Both the position numbers and the translations under genes were made by a program. From Marinobacterium zhoushanense (GTDB lineage: Bacteria > Pseudomonadota > Gammaproteobacteria > Pseudomonadales > Balneatricaceae), in NCBI RefSeq assembly GCF_014641945.1, contig NZ_BMIJ01000004.1, forward strand, positions 436,174 through 500,173: a stretch of DNA of 64,000 bases. The letters are read 5' to 3'. This document shows positions 46,961 through 57,587 of the stretch, one piece after another. Each line of letters opens with the position of its first letter. Positions within the stretch are counted from its first letter, which is position 1. Under the pieces are notes generated by a model, which was given only the letters and a program-made list of their open reading frames with translations, was not told where the DNA came from and made no database searches.

Positions 46961-48299
46961 TGCGCTTTTTCCTCGCTTGCACTTCCGGCAGCTCGCTTTC
47001 AGCCAGGGTGTGGAAGTGGTGATGTATTCGGCGTGTTGCCAGCCAGACGGCCAGCAGCACTATGGGTACCATGATACCCGTTGCCACCGCTTTATCGAAT
47101 GCAACACCTGCACCATAAAGCGCTTCAAGCAGATATTTCACCAACCCCACTAAATAGTAGCTGATCGCCGCGACCGACAGCCCCTCTACCGTATGCTGCA
47201 TCATCAGTTGGATCTTGGAGCGCTTGTCCATGGAGCTGAGCAGTTCGCGGTTCTGATGCTGGATCGCCATCTCCACCCGGGTACGCATCATGTCCGATAC
47301 CCGGTCGACCCGGCGTGACAGGTCCTCCAGCCGCTCGCCAACCGTATTACAGGTACGTACCGCCGGTGACAGACGGCGGCCGAGAAACTCGTTGATGGTC
47401 AGGTGACCGGACACCTCATCCTCGCGCAGCTCTTCCAGCCGGCTGCTGATCAGATCGGCATAGGCACGGGAGGCGGAGAAGCGGAAGGTGGTCTGGGCAC
47501 GGAAGGCCTCGATCCTTGCCGCCATCTCAGTCAGCTCCGCGAGTAAGGCACTCTCGTCCTCGGCCCCATTCTCGGCCAGCGCTTCGGTGATATGGGCCAG
47601 CTGGGTATCCATATCACTGAGTACCGGCGACGTGCGCCTGGCCTCCGGCAGCGCCAGCAGCGTCATCAGGCGGTAGGTCTCGATCTCCACCAGACGCTGC
47701 ACCAGTCGGCCGAGCTGGGAATCGCTCATCCGCTTGTTGTAGACCAGGAAGCGACCGAAACCGTCGGAGTGCAAACGGAACGTGGTCCAGACCCGCGCGT
47801 CGCCGTCTTGCGGGCTGGAACCCACCAGGCGCATCTGCTCAAACCAGGGCTTTACCTCGTTGGGTTCCGGCTCCTGCACCTCTCGCGCATCCTCGATGGC
47901 GATATGGAAAGCAGCAATCACCGTGCCGGGCATCTGCTCGAGCCAGCCGGCCGGCAGTACGCTGATCCCCTGCTCGGCAAAGGGATCCTGCGGCGTCTGT
48001 GGCGCCAGATTGATGAAGGTGTAGCTGGTAAACTCCAGGTGCTTTTCCCAGCGGATACGCAGCTCACCGAAGGTCTGCTCGTAGCAGTGGCTCTCGCGCT
48101 CAGGGATCTCGTATCCCAACAGCTCGTGCAGCCTCTGCAGGTGGTGGAACTGCGCGCGCTTCTGCTCCTCGTTCACCTGCAGCGCAATGTGGGTAATGCG
48201 CGCCGGACTGGGTATGACCTGAAACGGCCGCGAGTGCAGCTCTTCGTAGAGCATCTCGCGCAGTGGGTGTATCTCCAGATGCCGGATTACGTCCTTCAT
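46938..48299 (-). CDS. DUF3422 family membrane protein
   Basis: A 453-residue protein of the DUF3422 family. It begins LREMLYEELHSRPFQVIPSPARITHIAL, a family mark, has a helical middle with LAELTEMAARIEAF, and two membrane spans near the C terminus (VEGLSVAAISYYLVGLVKYL and KAVATGIMVPIVLLAVWLA). It looks like an integral inner-membrane protein with a large cytosolic N-terminal part. Function unknown. It is followed by bolA with a 23-base overlap. Confidence 0.85.
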   Translation of the reverse strand: MKDVIRHLEIHPLREMLYEELHSRPFQVIPSPARITHIALQVNEEQKRAQFHHLQRLHELLGYEIPERESHCYEQTFGELRIRWEKHLEFTSYTFINLAPQTPQDPFAEQGISVLPAGWLEQMPGTVIAAFHIAIEDAREVQEPEPNEVKPWFEQMRLVGSSPQDGDARVWTTFRLHSDGFGRFLVYNKRMSDSQLGRLVQRLVEIETYRLMTLLALPEARRTSPVLSDMDTQLAHITEALAENGAEDESALLAELTEMAARIEAFRAQTTFRFSASRAYADLISSRLEELREDEVSGHLTINEFLGRRLSPAVRTCNTVGERLEDLSRRVDRVSDMMRTRVEMAIQHQNRELLSSMDKRSKIQLMMQHTVEGLSVAAISYYLVGLVKYLLEALYGAGVAFDKAVATGIMVPIVLLAVWLATRRIHHHFHTLAESELPEVQARKKRNERRKRD

Positions 48300-48332
48300 A
48301 TGCTTACTGCTCCATCACCGCCTTAACTCTGA

Positions 48333-48686
48333 CTAACCTTCCAGCTCCGCCCGCAGCAGCGGCTCAGCCGACAGGTCGAAGGCGAGAACCTGCGGATCAG
48401 CTTCGAACCAGCGCTCGAACATCATCTGGTCTAGCTTCTCCGGCCACTCGTCACCATACTCATCCCAGGCTGCCAGTTCGTTCTCGAAGATCTGCCGCCA
48501 GTCCCGGCTGAGAGCCTGCACAAATCCACTCTCCTCCTCGACTTCGTCGATCAGGTAGACCGTCCCCTCCATACGCAGGGTCGCAAGATCTGTCTCTTCG
48601 TCGGGTGCCACCCGAGCGGCCCAGTCTGCCATTGGCTGTTTCGGGCGAATCACTATAGCGGAGCGGTTTAGCAACTTGATCGTCAT
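48333..48686 (-). CDS. Conserved-looking acidic protein of unknown function
   Basis: A 117-residue acidic protein with no signal peptide or membrane span. The C-terminal half is rich in Trp, Glu and Asp (AAWDEYGDEWPEKLDQMMFERWFEADPQ). It has no motif that I can name. It is divergent from the 221-residue hypothetical gene and upstream of the DUF3422 gene on the same strand (gap 33 bases), so it may be in that operon. Confidence 0.65.
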   Translation of the reverse strand: MTIKLLNRSAIVIRPKQPMADWAARVAPDEETDLATLRMEGTVYLIDEVEEESGFVQALSRDWRQIFENELAAWDEYGDEWPEKLDQMMFERWFEADPQVLAFDLSAEPLLRAELEG

Positions 48687-48735
48687 CGACCCAAGCGTCC
48701 TATAAAATAGCGTCGAACCCTAAAGGCTCGCGCTG

Positions 48736-49401
48736 ATGATAATTCGTGTACTACCAGAGCTGGAAAATCGCGACCAGTGGCTCAGTTTTCTGCGCCGCGA
48801 GCAGCCCTATTGTCTTGTCGAACAGCCCGAGTGTCTGGTCGATTTCCAGACCCACTTTCTGCAGCTGACGCTATTCAGTCCCATTTCCAATCTGGGCCAG
48901 CGCGATCCGGAGCGCTACACCCTGGGCTCACGCAGCTCCATACAACCCGCCTGGGATCTGATCCGCGGCTGCAACTGGTCGCTCACGGCGATCATCGACG
49001 GCCTCGCCCAGCTCGAGTTCGGCACCAATGTCCGCGACAACTCGCTGCTCGGCCTGCACGGCGATGTCAGCGTACGCAAGCGCTTTGCCAGCGAGCGAGA
49101 ACTGCTGCCGCCCAGCGCATCGGGCCTGTTCACACCGCTCACCCAACTGCCGGAACAGTGGTCCGGCGATACCCTATGCCGCCTACTCGCCAACGAGCAG
49201 TGGCGCGACTGGCAATCGGAGTCAGCGGATGAAACGCTCAGTCCGCGCGCCCTGCTGCTGGCCCTGCAACAGAGTTGCGATAGCTGGCAGGTGGCCAGAC
49301 TCGGCGAGCGCCTGCTGCTGCGCCACGCGGGCAGGCCGATGGTCAGTTTCATCCCGGACTCTACACCGCCCAAGCCCCGGCTTGTCGATCGCGACCTGTA
49401 G
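48736..49401 (+). CDS. Hypothetical protein
   Basis: A 221-residue soluble protein, MIIRVLPELENRDQWLSFLRR at the N terminus, with no signal peptide or membrane span. Codon use is like its neighbours, so it looks like a real gene. No motif recognised. It converges on jetC, from which it is separated by a short hairpin. The stop lies inside a 13-bp direct repeat. Confidence 0.6.
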   Translation: MIIRVLPELENRDQWLSFLRREQPYCLVEQPECLVDFQTHFLQLTLFSPISNLGQRDPERYTLGSRSSIQPAWDLIRGCNWSLTAIIDGLAQLEFGTNVRDNSLLGLHGDVSVRKRFASERELLPPSASGLFTPLTQLPEQWSGDTLCRLLANEQWRDWQSESADETLSPRALLLALQQSCDSWQVARLGERLLLRHAGRPMVSFIPDSTPPKPRLVDRDL

Positions 49402-49425
49402 TCCTGTACACAGTAGTCCTGTACA
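49398..49425. repeat. Two copies of GTAGTCCTGTACA, 15-bp period
   Basis: Positions 49398-49410 and 49413-49425 are identical. The first copy holds the stop codon of the upstream gene. It looks like a small tandem duplication. Confidence 0.8.
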
Positions 49426-49427
49426 GA

Positions 49428-49449
49428 AAGGGAGCCCGAAGGCTCCCTT
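49428..49449. terminator. Hairpin between the hypothetical gene and jetC
   Basis: AAGGGAGCC and GGCTCCCTT form a 9-bp stem with a CGAA loop. It lies between converging genes and could end either. The T-runs are short, so its strength is uncertain. Confidence 0.6.
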
Positions 49450-49467
49450 ATCGATCATGCTGCCGGA

Positions 49468-52400
49468 TCACACCAGCTCGGCCTGATCCTCATCGGCGCT
49501 CTCGAACTCCTCCCGCGGCATCAGCTTATAGGGGTGATCGGACGCCAGAAGCTCTTTGCCCCGCTCGGTCGGGAACTCCACATCGATATCAACCACGCGG
49601 CCATCACGGCAGACGTTGATGATGGTATCCATGCAGGATGACAGCAGCGAGTACTTCTCATCCGGCGCGGCGATAATGGTCTGCAGACCCAGGTCCGACA
49701 TGAAGCCGAGCGAGGTGACGGTGTTCTCCGAGTCCAGCTTGTTGAACGCCTCGTCGAATACCGACAAGCTGAAGCCGCCCACCGGCTTGCCGTCGCTGCC
49801 CTCTTTCAGGCGATAGGTGGCGCCCAATGCCGCCGCCATGGCGACGTAGAACGGCACCTGGTGCTCACCACCGGACCCGGTCTTGATACGCTGGGTCAGC
49901 GTCGTCTTGCGATTGCCCTGCAGGTCCTTCACCACCAACTCGAAATTGTAGAAGTTACGGTAGTCCTGCAACAGGCTACTTTCGCCCTCATCCTTGAGTA
50001 CGTCATGGATCTTGGCCAACGCATCGCGGTGGGTGCTGTCGCCGGTGTGCTGCAGGTCGAACAGCGAGCCCACGTTGGCCTGATCCATCCGCGTGTAGGC
50101 TTCGACCAGCTCGAGGATATCCTTGAGCTCCGGGTTGGGGCTCATCTCGAAGCTGTACATCTCCTTGTGGAACGGACGGTTCTTCAGGTGGGAGTTCAGC
50201 TCGCGGATCAGATCGCGGATCTTGTTGATCTGGTCGTTCAGGTGCGCAACGAAGTCGGAACGGAAGGCGGTTTCCGCCTCCAGACGGGCACGCTCGGCCT
50301 TCTTCGCGTACTGCGCCAGCTCCGATTCGCGCAGCGCCTCGACGGTGCTGTCGACGAACTTCTCCAGATCCTCATGGGTGGAGTCGGGACCGATCTTATC
50401 CAGCTCCTGGTGGCTCATGCCGCCGCCGTGGTAGCGCGCCTTGTACTGCGCCACGGCATCGCGCACACCGTTCTTTTTCTTCTCGTGCAGCTGCAGTTCG
50501 CCCTGGGCCTTCTTCGCCGCTTCGAAGATGATCCGCTCCAGCTCGCCGTCGCAGGCTTCGTCAAGATAGTCGCGTTTCTCCTGCGCGGATTGGGCGTCAA
50601 AGTTGCTGTTCTCTTCACACTTGGTGCGGCGCTCCACGTGCTCGACCAGCTCACCATCCAGCGCCTCGACCAACGCATTGTCCTTGATGATATTGGTGCG
50701 CACCTTCTGCAGCTTGTCCATCAGCGATTTCTGCTTCGCCTCCACCGCTTTCTGATGCTCTGCCAACTCGGCGATGCGGGCCTGGATGCCGGAATCGTCA
50801 TGGTTGCGCAGGTCGGTGATCGCCTGCTCGAAGCCCTTGATCTCGCCGCTGATCTGCTCACGCTGAGTGCACAGGTCGTAAACGCGCTCATTAACGCCCA
50901 TCAGACCGTTGGCCAGACTGATCAGCGAGTCGCGCAGCTTCTCCAGGGTTTCGTGCTTCTTGCCGAGGGTGGTGAACTCCTTGATCAGCTCATCTACCTG
51001 ACGCCCCTGCACCTGCAACTGGTCGCCGCGCCGGCGGATACCCATGATCGGGCTCAGCTCGTTGATCGCAGTAGTGGAGCCCTCGGACTGCAGCATGCAG
51101 TCGTAGGTCAGCGCGCGCTCATGGCGCAGCAGCTCGTTTTCGGTCTCCACCGCCATCACCCCACCCAGGGCGCGGTTCATATAGGCGCGGGCATCGTCGT
51201 TGTCGGTATCGATAAACTGCGCCAGCGAATTCGGCTTGGTGCGATTCAACCATTCACCACTCTTCGTGGTGTTGATGATACGGCAGCCCTTCAGGTGGCG
51301 GCCCTTGCGGCGGTACAGGGTGATCGCCTCCTTGACCCGGTCCGGCGCCACCACCAGTGCCTCACGGCGGGCGCCGAGGAAGGACTCGATGGCGATACGC
51401 CACTTGTCGTCGTTGATATCGACCAGCTCGCAGATCGGCGTCGACTTGATGCCGTAGCCCTCCAGCAGCTCCATCAGCTCGCGGGTGTTGTGGCGGATCG
51501 GCGCCCGCCCCTGCTGCAGCTGCTCCACCGCGCTCTTCTGGTTCTGGATGGTGCTGCGCAACTCGTTTATGCGGATCACCGACTCCTCGTAACGGCGCGA
51601 TACCGCCTTGCGCACGGAATCGATATTGCCGCGCAGCTGCTCCAGGGTGTTGTCCACTTCGACCGGGGAGATCGGCCAGGCTTCGGCGAGTACATTCTCG
51701 CCCGAGCGCCACAGCTCCACCGACTGCGCCACCACCGGACGGAACGCCTCCGGCAGCATATCGGTATGATCGGTGAAGCTGACCGTGGTGCGCAGCAGGC
51801 TGTACACGCTCTGGATCCGGTCCTTGACCACGTTCAGCTCATGCTGGTGGGCGCGGATGGAGGACTCCAACGCGTTGATCTGGTGGGCGGAGTCGGAGGT
51901 GTTCAGCTCGGCACGGGCGTTGGCCAGGTCCTGGATTGCCCGGTTCAGCGCTTCGCTGGTCTCGGCCAGCTCGACCTGCAGCGTGCCCTCCTGCTCCTGA
52001 GAGCTCTCCAGACGCTCGGCGGCCTCCTCCTTCTTCAGGTCGGCCTGCTCGAAGCGGGATTCATGGACCACCCACTCGTACTCGACCGAGTTGCGCAGGT
52101 TGCGGCTGATGCCGCGGCACATCTCCTGCACCTTCTCCAGCTCGGTGATACGGTTGGCCACCTCCTGGGTCTTCTGCTCCATCGCCCGGTACTCGTCCAG
52201 CGACTTGCGGAAGGCGCCGACGTGAACGATGTTCTCGTCCAGTACGAACTCGCGCACGAAGCGAGTCGGGCTGTCGATCGGTACGAACTTCAGCGCGTTC
52301 TTGAAGTTCTTGACGAACTTGTCGTCGTCGTTGGGCATCTGCGGATCGTGACTGAGATGGGTCACCATCTCCTTGACGAAGCGTGCGGCACGCTTCTCCA

Positions 52401-52905
52401 GGATCATCTCCGGGCACTGCTTGAGCAGGCCGTCGCGGACCTCATTCCACGCCTTGGGCATCCGGCCGTTACCCTGCTTGACGGTGAAGTCGTCCAGCGT
52501 CACGGAGAAGTTGGGCAGGATGAAACGGCCGAGGATCTCCTCGTCGGCGTTGGCTGTCGAAGCACTGATGGCGATACCGACACAGCTCTCCTGCGCGGTT
52601 TCGGTATCGAAGAAGCTCATCGCCAGGTAGGAGATGGAGTCCTCGCGCGCGTTGCCCTTCTTGCCCATATCGTCGAGGAAACCCAGGCAGTAGGTGCGTA
52701 GCGAGCGCTCGCTCTTCTCACCGGCGGAGGCGTTGAAACTCAGGTGGCGCTTGTGGCCGCCCATCAGCACCGTCTGCATCGCATCGAGCAGAGAGGATTT
52801 ACCCGAACCGTTGGGGCCGACGATGGCGACGTTGCCCTTGATCGGGATCTCCATCGCCCCAAGCACATACCAGTTGACCAGCACCATGCGATTAAGCTGT
52901 TTCAT
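49468..52905 (-). CDS. jetC: JetC/MksB-like SMC-family ATPase
   Basis: A 1145-residue SMC-like ATPase. Walker A is GPNGSGKSS at residues 30-38 near the N terminus. Long helical arms (about 230-480 and 600-960) flank a central globular part (about 490-610, [14 protein letters not shown]...). The C-terminal head has the signature region [22 protein letters not shown] and Walker [17 protein letters not shown]. This is the plan of JetC in Wadjet systems and of MksB. It loads on DNA and compacts or extrudes it. It is the last of three genes and overlaps jetB by 14 bases. No jetD/mksG follows. Confidence 0.88.
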   Translation of the reverse strand: MKQLNRMVLVNWYVLGAMEIPIKGNVAIVGPNGSGKSSLLDAMQTVLMGGHKRHLSFNASAGEKSERSLRTYCLGFLDDMGKKGNAREDSISYLAMSFFDTETAQESCVGIAISASTANADEEILGRFILPNFSVTLDDFTVKQGNGRMPKAWNEVRDGLLKQCPEMILEKRAARFVKEMVTHLSHDPQMPNDDDKFVKNFKNALKFVPIDSPTRFVREFVLDENIVHVGAFRKSLDEYRAMEQKTQEVANRITELEKVQEMCRGISRNLRNSVEYEWVVHESRFEQADLKKEEAAERLESSQEQEGTLQVELAETSEALNRAIQDLANARAELNTSDSAHQINALESSIRAHQHELNVVKDRIQSVYSLLRTTVSFTDHTDMLPEAFRPVVAQSVELWRSGENVLAEAWPISPVEVDNTLEQLRGNIDSVRKAVSRRYEESVIRINELRSTIQNQKSAVEQLQQGRAPIRHNTRELMELLEGYGIKSTPICELVDINDDKWRIAIESFLGARREALVVAPDRVKEAITLYRRKGRHLKGCRIINTTKSGEWLNRTKPNSLAQFIDTDNDDARAYMNRALGGVMAVETENELLRHERALTYDCMLQSEGSTTAINELSPIMGIRRRGDQLQVQGRQVDELIKEFTTLGKKHETLEKLRDSLISLANGLMGVNERVYDLCTQREQISGEIKGFEQAITDLRNHDDSGIQARIAELAEHQKAVEAKQKSLMDKLQKVRTNIIKDNALVEALDGELVEHVERRTKCEENSNFDAQSAQEKRDYLDEACDGELERIIFEAAKKAQGELQLHEKKKNGVRDAVAQYKARYHGGGMSHQELDKIGPDSTHEDLEKFVDSTVEALRESELAQYAKKAERARLEAETAFRSDFVAHLNDQINKIRDLIRELNSHLKNRPFHKEMYSFEMSPNPELKDILELVEAYTRMDQANVGSLFDLQHTGDSTHRDALAKIHDVLKDEGESSLLQDYRNFYNFELVVKDLQGNRKTTLTQRIKTGSGGEHQVPFYVAMAAALGATYRLKEGSDGKPVGGFSLSVFDEAFNKLDSENTVTSLGFMSDLGLQTIIAAPDEKYSLLSSCMDTIINVCRDGRVVDIDVEFPTERGKELLASDHPYKLMPREEFESADEDQAELV

Positions 52906-53662
52906 TGCTGCGCTCCCCGGTGGTTTCCTCTTCGCTCATGGTTTCGACAGCCGCCTGTTCAGGCTCAGGATCGGGCGGTGTTGCGCCCGACTCCGCTTCG
53001 ACTGCTGCGGCGACCTTGTCTTCGGCGCGGCGGTTCCGCTCCACCTCATCCTCGACATACTCGTCGGTCTGCTCGCGGTTATCGATATCGCAGAGCGCTT
53101 CGAGCTGGCCGATGTAATCCTCGACCACCACCTGGCGGATGGTCGGGTTGATGCGGATCGGCACGTTCTTCGGATCGGTCTCGTCGGATTTACCACGCTC
53201 GATGATGCCGTGGCGGGTGAACAGCGACAGGATCTCCTTGAGACGGGTCTCGTTGGGGATCTCCTTGCCGGTCAGGGTGTCGTACAGACGCAGCAGATCG
53301 TCGGAGGAGCTGAACGCCTTGCCGTCCTCCACCTCGAACGCCTCCAACTTGGCCTCGTAGGTCTGGCGCAGGCAGAGCAGCAGCAGCGACTCATCCAGAC
53401 GCAGGCGCATCACCCGCTCCTCGCCCTGGGGCAGGATACCGAGGTAAGCCTCGTCGGGCTGATAGATCAGACTCCAGCCGATCGCCTCGAACAGGTTGCG
53501 GAAGTAATCCACGTTGCCGGCAATCAGAAAGTAGTGCTCGCGGTGCACAGGGCGGTCCGCGTAGAGGAACTGACTGGTCAGCAGCAGATTGGCGGCGCGG
53601 ATGAAATCATCCGCCTGATGCTGTTCGTTACGGGAAACGACTTTTTGCAGGTCACCTAGCAT
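52892..53662 (-). CDS. jetB: JetB/MksE-like condensin accessory protein
   Basis: A 256-residue protein resembling JetB/MksE (the kleisin-associated winged-helix subunit). It begins [37 protein letters not shown] and has an acidic C-terminal tail of 60 residues that looks disordered. The start MLGDLQK overlaps the jetA stop (TAATG) and has AGGA upstream; a longer reading inside jetA is less likely. It links jetA and jetC in one operon. Confidence 0.82.
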   Translation of the reverse strand: MLGDLQKVVSRNEQHQADDFIRAANLLLTSQFLYADRPVHREHYFLIAGNVDYFRNLFEAIGWSLIYQPDEAYLGILPQGEERVMRLRLDESLLLLCLRQTYEAKLEAFEVEDGKAFSSSDDLLRLYDTLTGKEIPNETRLKEILSLFTRHGIIERGKSDETDPKNVPIRINPTIRQVVVEDYIGQLEALCDIDNREQTDEYVEDEVERNRRAEDKVAAAVEAESGATPPDPEPEQAAVETMSEEETTGERSNETA

Positions 53663-55062
53663 TATTGAGTCCTGTGAATCACGAAGCCACGACACTCCAC
53701 CATATCGGCGACGTTGACGTAGCGGTCTTCAAACTGAATCTGGTAGCGCGTAGCGGTCTTGCGCGCCTTCTTGCCGAGCGAGTTCAGGTGGCGTACGTAG
53801 CTGAAGCAGATGTAGTCTTCGATGCTGTCGATACGGAACTCGGTGGCATCGAGCTTATCGCGACCGGCGAACTGCTCCTCGAGGTAGGCCTCGATCTTGT
53901 CCACCTTGACCTCACGGCGCTCCTTCCACTCCTTGAACAGCTGACGCAGCGTCAGCACCCTGGGATCGATCTCGGCCTGGGTGATGATGCGCGGTTTGGT
54001 CTCGACACGGCGGCGGATCGGCGAGCGCACACTCGACGGCGAGATGAAGCCGACCTGCTCAAGGCTATCCACCAGCGGAATCTCGCTCTCGTTCTTCTTC
54101 GCCAGTTCGGCGATCAGACGCGACAGACGCGCTGCCATCCCCGGCGTGGTCTTGTCCATGTAGCGCACGGTGTCAGCCACCCGCTTCTCGAGCTGGTAGC
54201 GGAAGTCATCGATGGCGGCCAGACGCTGATCCACCGACTCAAAGATGCGGATGACGCGGTTGATGTGCTGCTGCACCAGCGCTTCCGCCTCCTCCACATC
54301 CAGCTCGTACTGCATCTGGTAGTGCTCGGCCAGCTGATCCAGCTTGAGCGGATCGAACTGCAGGTCGCGCATCATCGACAGGATCTGGCGGCGGAAGCGA
54401 AACGGGTTGTTCTTGGTCTTCAGCGTCTTGTAGTCGGAGACCAGGATATGCTCGACGAAACGGTCGAAGAAGCTGCGCACGATCTCCTGCGGCGTCGAGC
54501 TGTCGGCCAGGCTGATCTTCAGCTCACGCAGGCCGAGCAGCATATCGGTCAGGTGGGCACTGAAGTCGGACGCGGTCTGTGCCGCCTCCTCCAGCGCGAT
54601 ACCGCGCCCCACCGGGTCGGCCACCGCCGATTCCAGCGAGCTGAGCACGTTCAGTACCGCACCGCCGTAGCTGCGCTTCTCCAGCTTGGAGATCGACGCC
54701 AGCGAGCGCAGCAGGAAGCTGTTCGCCGGCGACATCAGCACGTAGGTGCGGTAGATCCGCTGCTCCTCTTCGAGCCAGCCGGTCTGCACCAGGCGACGGT
54801 AGATCCGGTTGGTGTAGTCGGCGCTGGAAAGTGGCAGATCGCTGTCACTTTCGTCATCCGCCTCGGCGGCCCAGCGGCGAATACCGTAACGCACGACCGC
54901 ATTTTCAATGGTCGAGCGCACCAGATCCTTGGGGATGAAGGGATCGATCAGATCCTCGTCGAAGAACAGGTCTGCCAGCTCCAGCAGCACCACCTCGTAG
55001 ATACGGCGGTTCTGGCCCGATAGCGGCAGAAAGATGTCGTCCGGAAGCTTGTTGAAAAGCAC
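53662..55062 (-). CDS. jetA: JetA/MksF-like kleisin subunit
   Basis: A 466-residue protein resembling JetA-family (DUF5716-like, as I recall it) proteins of Wadjet systems and MksF. It begins [24 protein letters not shown]; the middle holds [33 protein letters not shown]; the C terminus has winged-helix-like character. By analogy it bridges the heads of the SMC dimer. First gene of jetA-jetB-jetC. The gene is divergent from modE across 270 bases. Confidence 0.82.
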   Translation of the reverse strand: MLFNKLPDDIFLPLSGQNRRIYEVVLLELADLFFDEDLIDPFIPKDLVRSTIENAVVRYGIRRWAAEADDESDSDLPLSSADYTNRIYRRLVQTGWLEEEQRIYRTYVLMSPANSFLLRSLASISKLEKRSYGGAVLNVLSSLESAVADPVGRGIALEEAAQTASDFSAHLTDMLLGLRELKISLADSSTPQEIVRSFFDRFVEHILVSDYKTLKTKNNPFRFRRQILSMMRDLQFDPLKLDQLAEHYQMQYELDVEEAEALVQQHINRVIRIFESVDQRLAAIDDFRYQLEKRVADTVRYMDKTTPGMAARLSRLIAELAKKNESEIPLVDSLEQVGFISPSSVRSPIRRRVETKPRIITQAEIDPRVLTLRQLFKEWKERREVKVDKIEAYLEEQFAGRDKLDATEFRIDSIEDYICFSYVRHLNSLGKKARKTATRYQIQFEDRYVNVADMVECRGFVIHRTQ

Positions 55063-55174
55063 TGAGTTGGGGTCCGTTCACTTAAGCTTAAGAGGGCGAT
55101 TCTAACGGAAAACCCGGCACGGGATAAGGGCTGATCCAAGCAGCGCCCAGGTTAAATCGCCTGCCACAATTCGC

Positions 55175-55324
55175 TGTCGCAAAAATGACATTTGTACCGG
55201 CCGCTACATTTTTTACATAACGCAAAATTTCATAACGCAAAACATATAATCAATACCTTTCATATACTTAATTCATTGGCATGGATTAAGCTGTCTCTCT
55301 GTACCGATCATTTTTTACATAACG
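55175..55324. promoter_or_regulatory. Divergent jetA/modE control region with repeats
   Basis: An exact 15-bp repeat ATTTTTTACATAACG occurs at 55208-55222 and 55310-55324, each preceded by TGTACCG. CATAACGCAAAA occurs at 55216-55227 and 55231-55242. TGTCGCAAAAATGACA lies at 55175-55190. CATAACG resembles a half site of the ModE operator. The second 15-mer ends ten bases before the modE start. The elements probably govern mod genes and may affect jetA. Confidence 0.6.
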
Positions 55325-55334
55325 GTCCCGAAGC

Positions 55335-56087
55335 ATGGCGGAACAGAATCAACAACTTGAAGCGCTCGCGGCCCAGCTTGATAGCCGCGGCCGGCTGGAA
55401 AAACGGCTACGACTGCTGGAAGCGATCGCCTCCACCGGCTCGCTGACAGCCGCCGCGGAGCTGACAGGCGTCAGCTACAAAACCGCGTGGAATCATCTGC
55501 GCGAGCTGAACAGCGCCTGTGGTGAAACGCTGGTCAGCACCAGTACCGGCGGCGCCAGCGGCGGCGGTTCAAGGCTAACCGACAGCGGCGAGGCTCTGCT
55601 CAAGCTGCTGCGCATCCAGCGCACCGGTAGCCGCCACCGCCTGGCACAGAGGGTTCCTGCACTCAGGTTCAGTGCCCGCAACCAGTTGCCGGCGCGCGTA
55701 ATCGGCATCAGCACCAGCGGCGTGATCGCCAGGGTCGACCTGCGCATCGGCAGCCTGGAGCTGTATAGCCATATCACCCGCAGCAGCATTGAACGCCTGG
55801 GGCTGAGCCAGGGCGGTGGCGCCTTCGCCATCATCAAGGCCAGTGCGCTCGAGCTGTTGCCGCCGGACAGCCCCGAGCCGGTCGGCGACATCAACTGCCT
55901 GCCGGCTCGGGTGCTCAGTTGCGAAAGCAGCGCCCAGGGCCGAGAGATCGAATTGGAACTGGCCGAGGGCGTCAGCCTGACCGTCGCCCGCGCCTTCAAC
56001 CTGAGCGAAGAGGCGTGGATCTACCAGGGCGCAGCGCTTCAGGTACTGATCCAACCGGAAGAGATTATGTTGGCGACCGCTGCATAG
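55335..56087 (+). CDS. modE: Molybdate-responsive regulator ModE
   Basis: A 250-residue ModE. The winged helix-turn-helix has LRLLEAIASTGSLTAAAELTGVSYKTAWNHLRELN (about 25-58), and the C-terminal part contains two MOP/TOBE-type repeats (RNQLPARVIGISTSGVIARVDLRIG and INCLPARVLSCESSAQGREIELELAEG). It binds molybdate or tungstate and represses the transporter genes modABC that follow. Its own promoter carries ModE-like half sites, pointing to autoregulation. Confidence 0.92.
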   Translation: MAEQNQQLEALAAQLDSRGRLEKRLRLLEAIASTGSLTAAAELTGVSYKTAWNHLRELNSACGETLVSTSTGGASGGGSRLTDSGEALLKLLRIQRTGSRHRLAQRVPALRFSARNQLPARVIGISTSGVIARVDLRIGSLELYSHITRSSIERLGLSQGGGAFAIIKASALELLPPDSPEPVGDINCLPARVLSCESSAQGREIELELAEGVSLTVARAFNLSEEAWIYQGAALQVLIQPEEIMLATAA

Positions 56088-56133
56088 GCGCTTACCCACA
56101 ACAGCTAGAGCAGATCAACTTAAGGATGAAGAT

Positions 56134-56895
56134 ATGAACAGGTTCACAGGTCGCGTCACAGCTATCGCAACAATCGCCCTCTGCCTGCTGCCACTGGGCG
56201 CTCAAACCAGCGCAGCAGAGGTCAAAGCCGCCGTGGCGGCCAACTTCACCGCCGCGGCAAAGGAGATCGCCGCCGAATTTGAACAGCAGAGCGGACATAG
56301 CGTCAGCCTGAGTTTCGCCTCCACCGGCAAGCTCTACACCCAGATCGTCAACGGCGCGCCGTTCGATATTTTTCTGTCCGCCGATGCCGCGCGGCCGCGG
56401 AAACTGGTCGACTCGGGAGACGCGGTAGCCGACTCGCTGTTCACCTACGCGGTGGGCCAACTGGTGTTGTGGAGCGCCGATGCCGCGCTGATCGACAGCG
56501 AAGGTAGCGCCCTGAAACAGAAGACCCTGGAGCGCCTGGCGATCGCCAACCCGAAAACCGCACCCTATGGCGCCGCCGCAATCGAAACCCTGCAACAGCT
56601 TGACCTCTGGACCCATTACGAAAGCAGCACCGTGCGTGGTGACAGCATCGCCCAGACCTATCAGATGGCGTATACCGGTGCGGTCCAGGCGGCGCTGGTG
56701 GCCCGCGCCCAGATCGCGCTGGACAGCAGCGGCTCCAGCTGGCTGATCCCGGCAGAGCTGTACAGCCCGATCCGCCAGCAGGCGGTACTGCTGAGCCACA
56801 GTGCGGATAACGAGGCGGCGAAGGCGCTGATCGCCTACCTGCAGAGTGACAAGGCCCGCAGCATCATCGAACGTTACGGCTACGGTCTGGAGTAA
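56134..56895 (+). CDS. modA: Molybdate-binding periplasmic protein ModA
   Basis: A 253-residue ModA. The signal peptide ends near AQTSAAEV (about 29). The mature part begins [42 protein letters not shown], and includes [11 protein letters not shown], which form the oxyanion pocket. It captures molybdate/tungstate in the periplasm for ModBC. It follows modE by 46 bases. Confidence 0.94.
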   Translation: MNRFTGRVTAIATIALCLLPLGAQTSAAEVKAAVAANFTAAAKEIAAEFEQQSGHSVSLSFASTGKLYTQIVNGAPFDIFLSADAARPRKLVDSGDAVADSLFTYAVGQLVLWSADAALIDSEGSALKQKTLERLAIANPKTAPYGAAAIETLQQLDLWTHYESSTVRGDSIAQTYQMAYTGAVQAALVARAQIALDSSGSSWLIPAELYSPIRQQAVLLSHSADNEAAKALIAYLQSDKARSIIERYGYGLE

Positions 56896-56921
56896 TCCGG
56901 TCGCCACAAGGAGCAGAGAGT

Positions 56922-57587
56922 ATGACCGAAGCGATACTGCTGACACTGAAGCTGGCCGGACTGACCACGCTGATTCTGCTGCTGATCGGCACACCGCTGG
57001 CCTGGTGGCTGGCCCGCAACCGTACCTGGTGGAAGGAGATCATCAACGCCATGGTCGCCCTGCCGCTGGTGCTGCCACCAACGGTGCTGGGCTTCTACCT
57101 GCTGCTGGTGATGTCGCCGCAGAGCACGCTGGGCGGATTCCTCAAGCAGACCTTTGGCATCACCCTGCCCTTCACCTTCGAGGGGCTGGTGGTGGGCTCG
57201 GTGATCTACTCCCTGCCCTTCGTCGTGCAGCCGATCCGCAACGCCTTCGAAGCGCTTGGCAGTGCGCCGATGGAGGTGGCAGCGACTCTGCGCGCCTCAC
57301 CGCTGGACCGTTTCCTCACCGTGGCCCTGCCGCTGGCACGGCCCGGTTTTCTCAGCGGCGCTGTGCTGGGCTTTGCCCACACCGTCGGCGAGTTTGGCGT
57401 CGTGCTGATGATCGGCGGCAATCTGCCGGGTGAAACCAAGGTGCTGTCGATCGCCATCTACGACCATGTGGAATCATTGGAGTGGACCCAGGCTCACATC
57501 CTCTCCGGCGGCATGCTGGCCGGCTCGTTCCTGCTGATATTCGCGATGATGCTGATCGAGAAACGCTGGGGGAGGCTGTCCCGATGA
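56922..57587 (+). CDS. modB: Molybdate ABC transporter permease ModB
   Basis: A 221-residue permease with about five to six spans. Conserved are [19 protein letters not shown] and [53 protein letters not shown]. Ends with TGA overlapping the modC ATG. It forms the channel of ModABC. Confidence 0.95.
   Translation: MTEAILLTLKLAGLTTLILLLIGTPLAWWLARNRTWWKEIINAMVALPLVLPPTVLGFYLLLVMSPQSTLGGFLKQTFGITLPFTFEGLVVGSVIYSLPFVVQPIRNAFEALGSAPMEVAATLRASPLDRFLTVALPLARPGFLSGAVLGFAHTVGEFGVVLMIGGNLPGETKVLSIAIYDHVESLEWTQAHILSGGMLAGSFLLIFAMMLIEKRWGRLSR

Noticed and set aside
49861..52701. A 946-codon open frame on the plus strand opposite jetC
   Set aside because: It lies entirely antisense to a clear SMC gene in GC-rich DNA. 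Its product is leucine-, valine- and glutamine-rich, typical of a shadow frame, and shows no domain.
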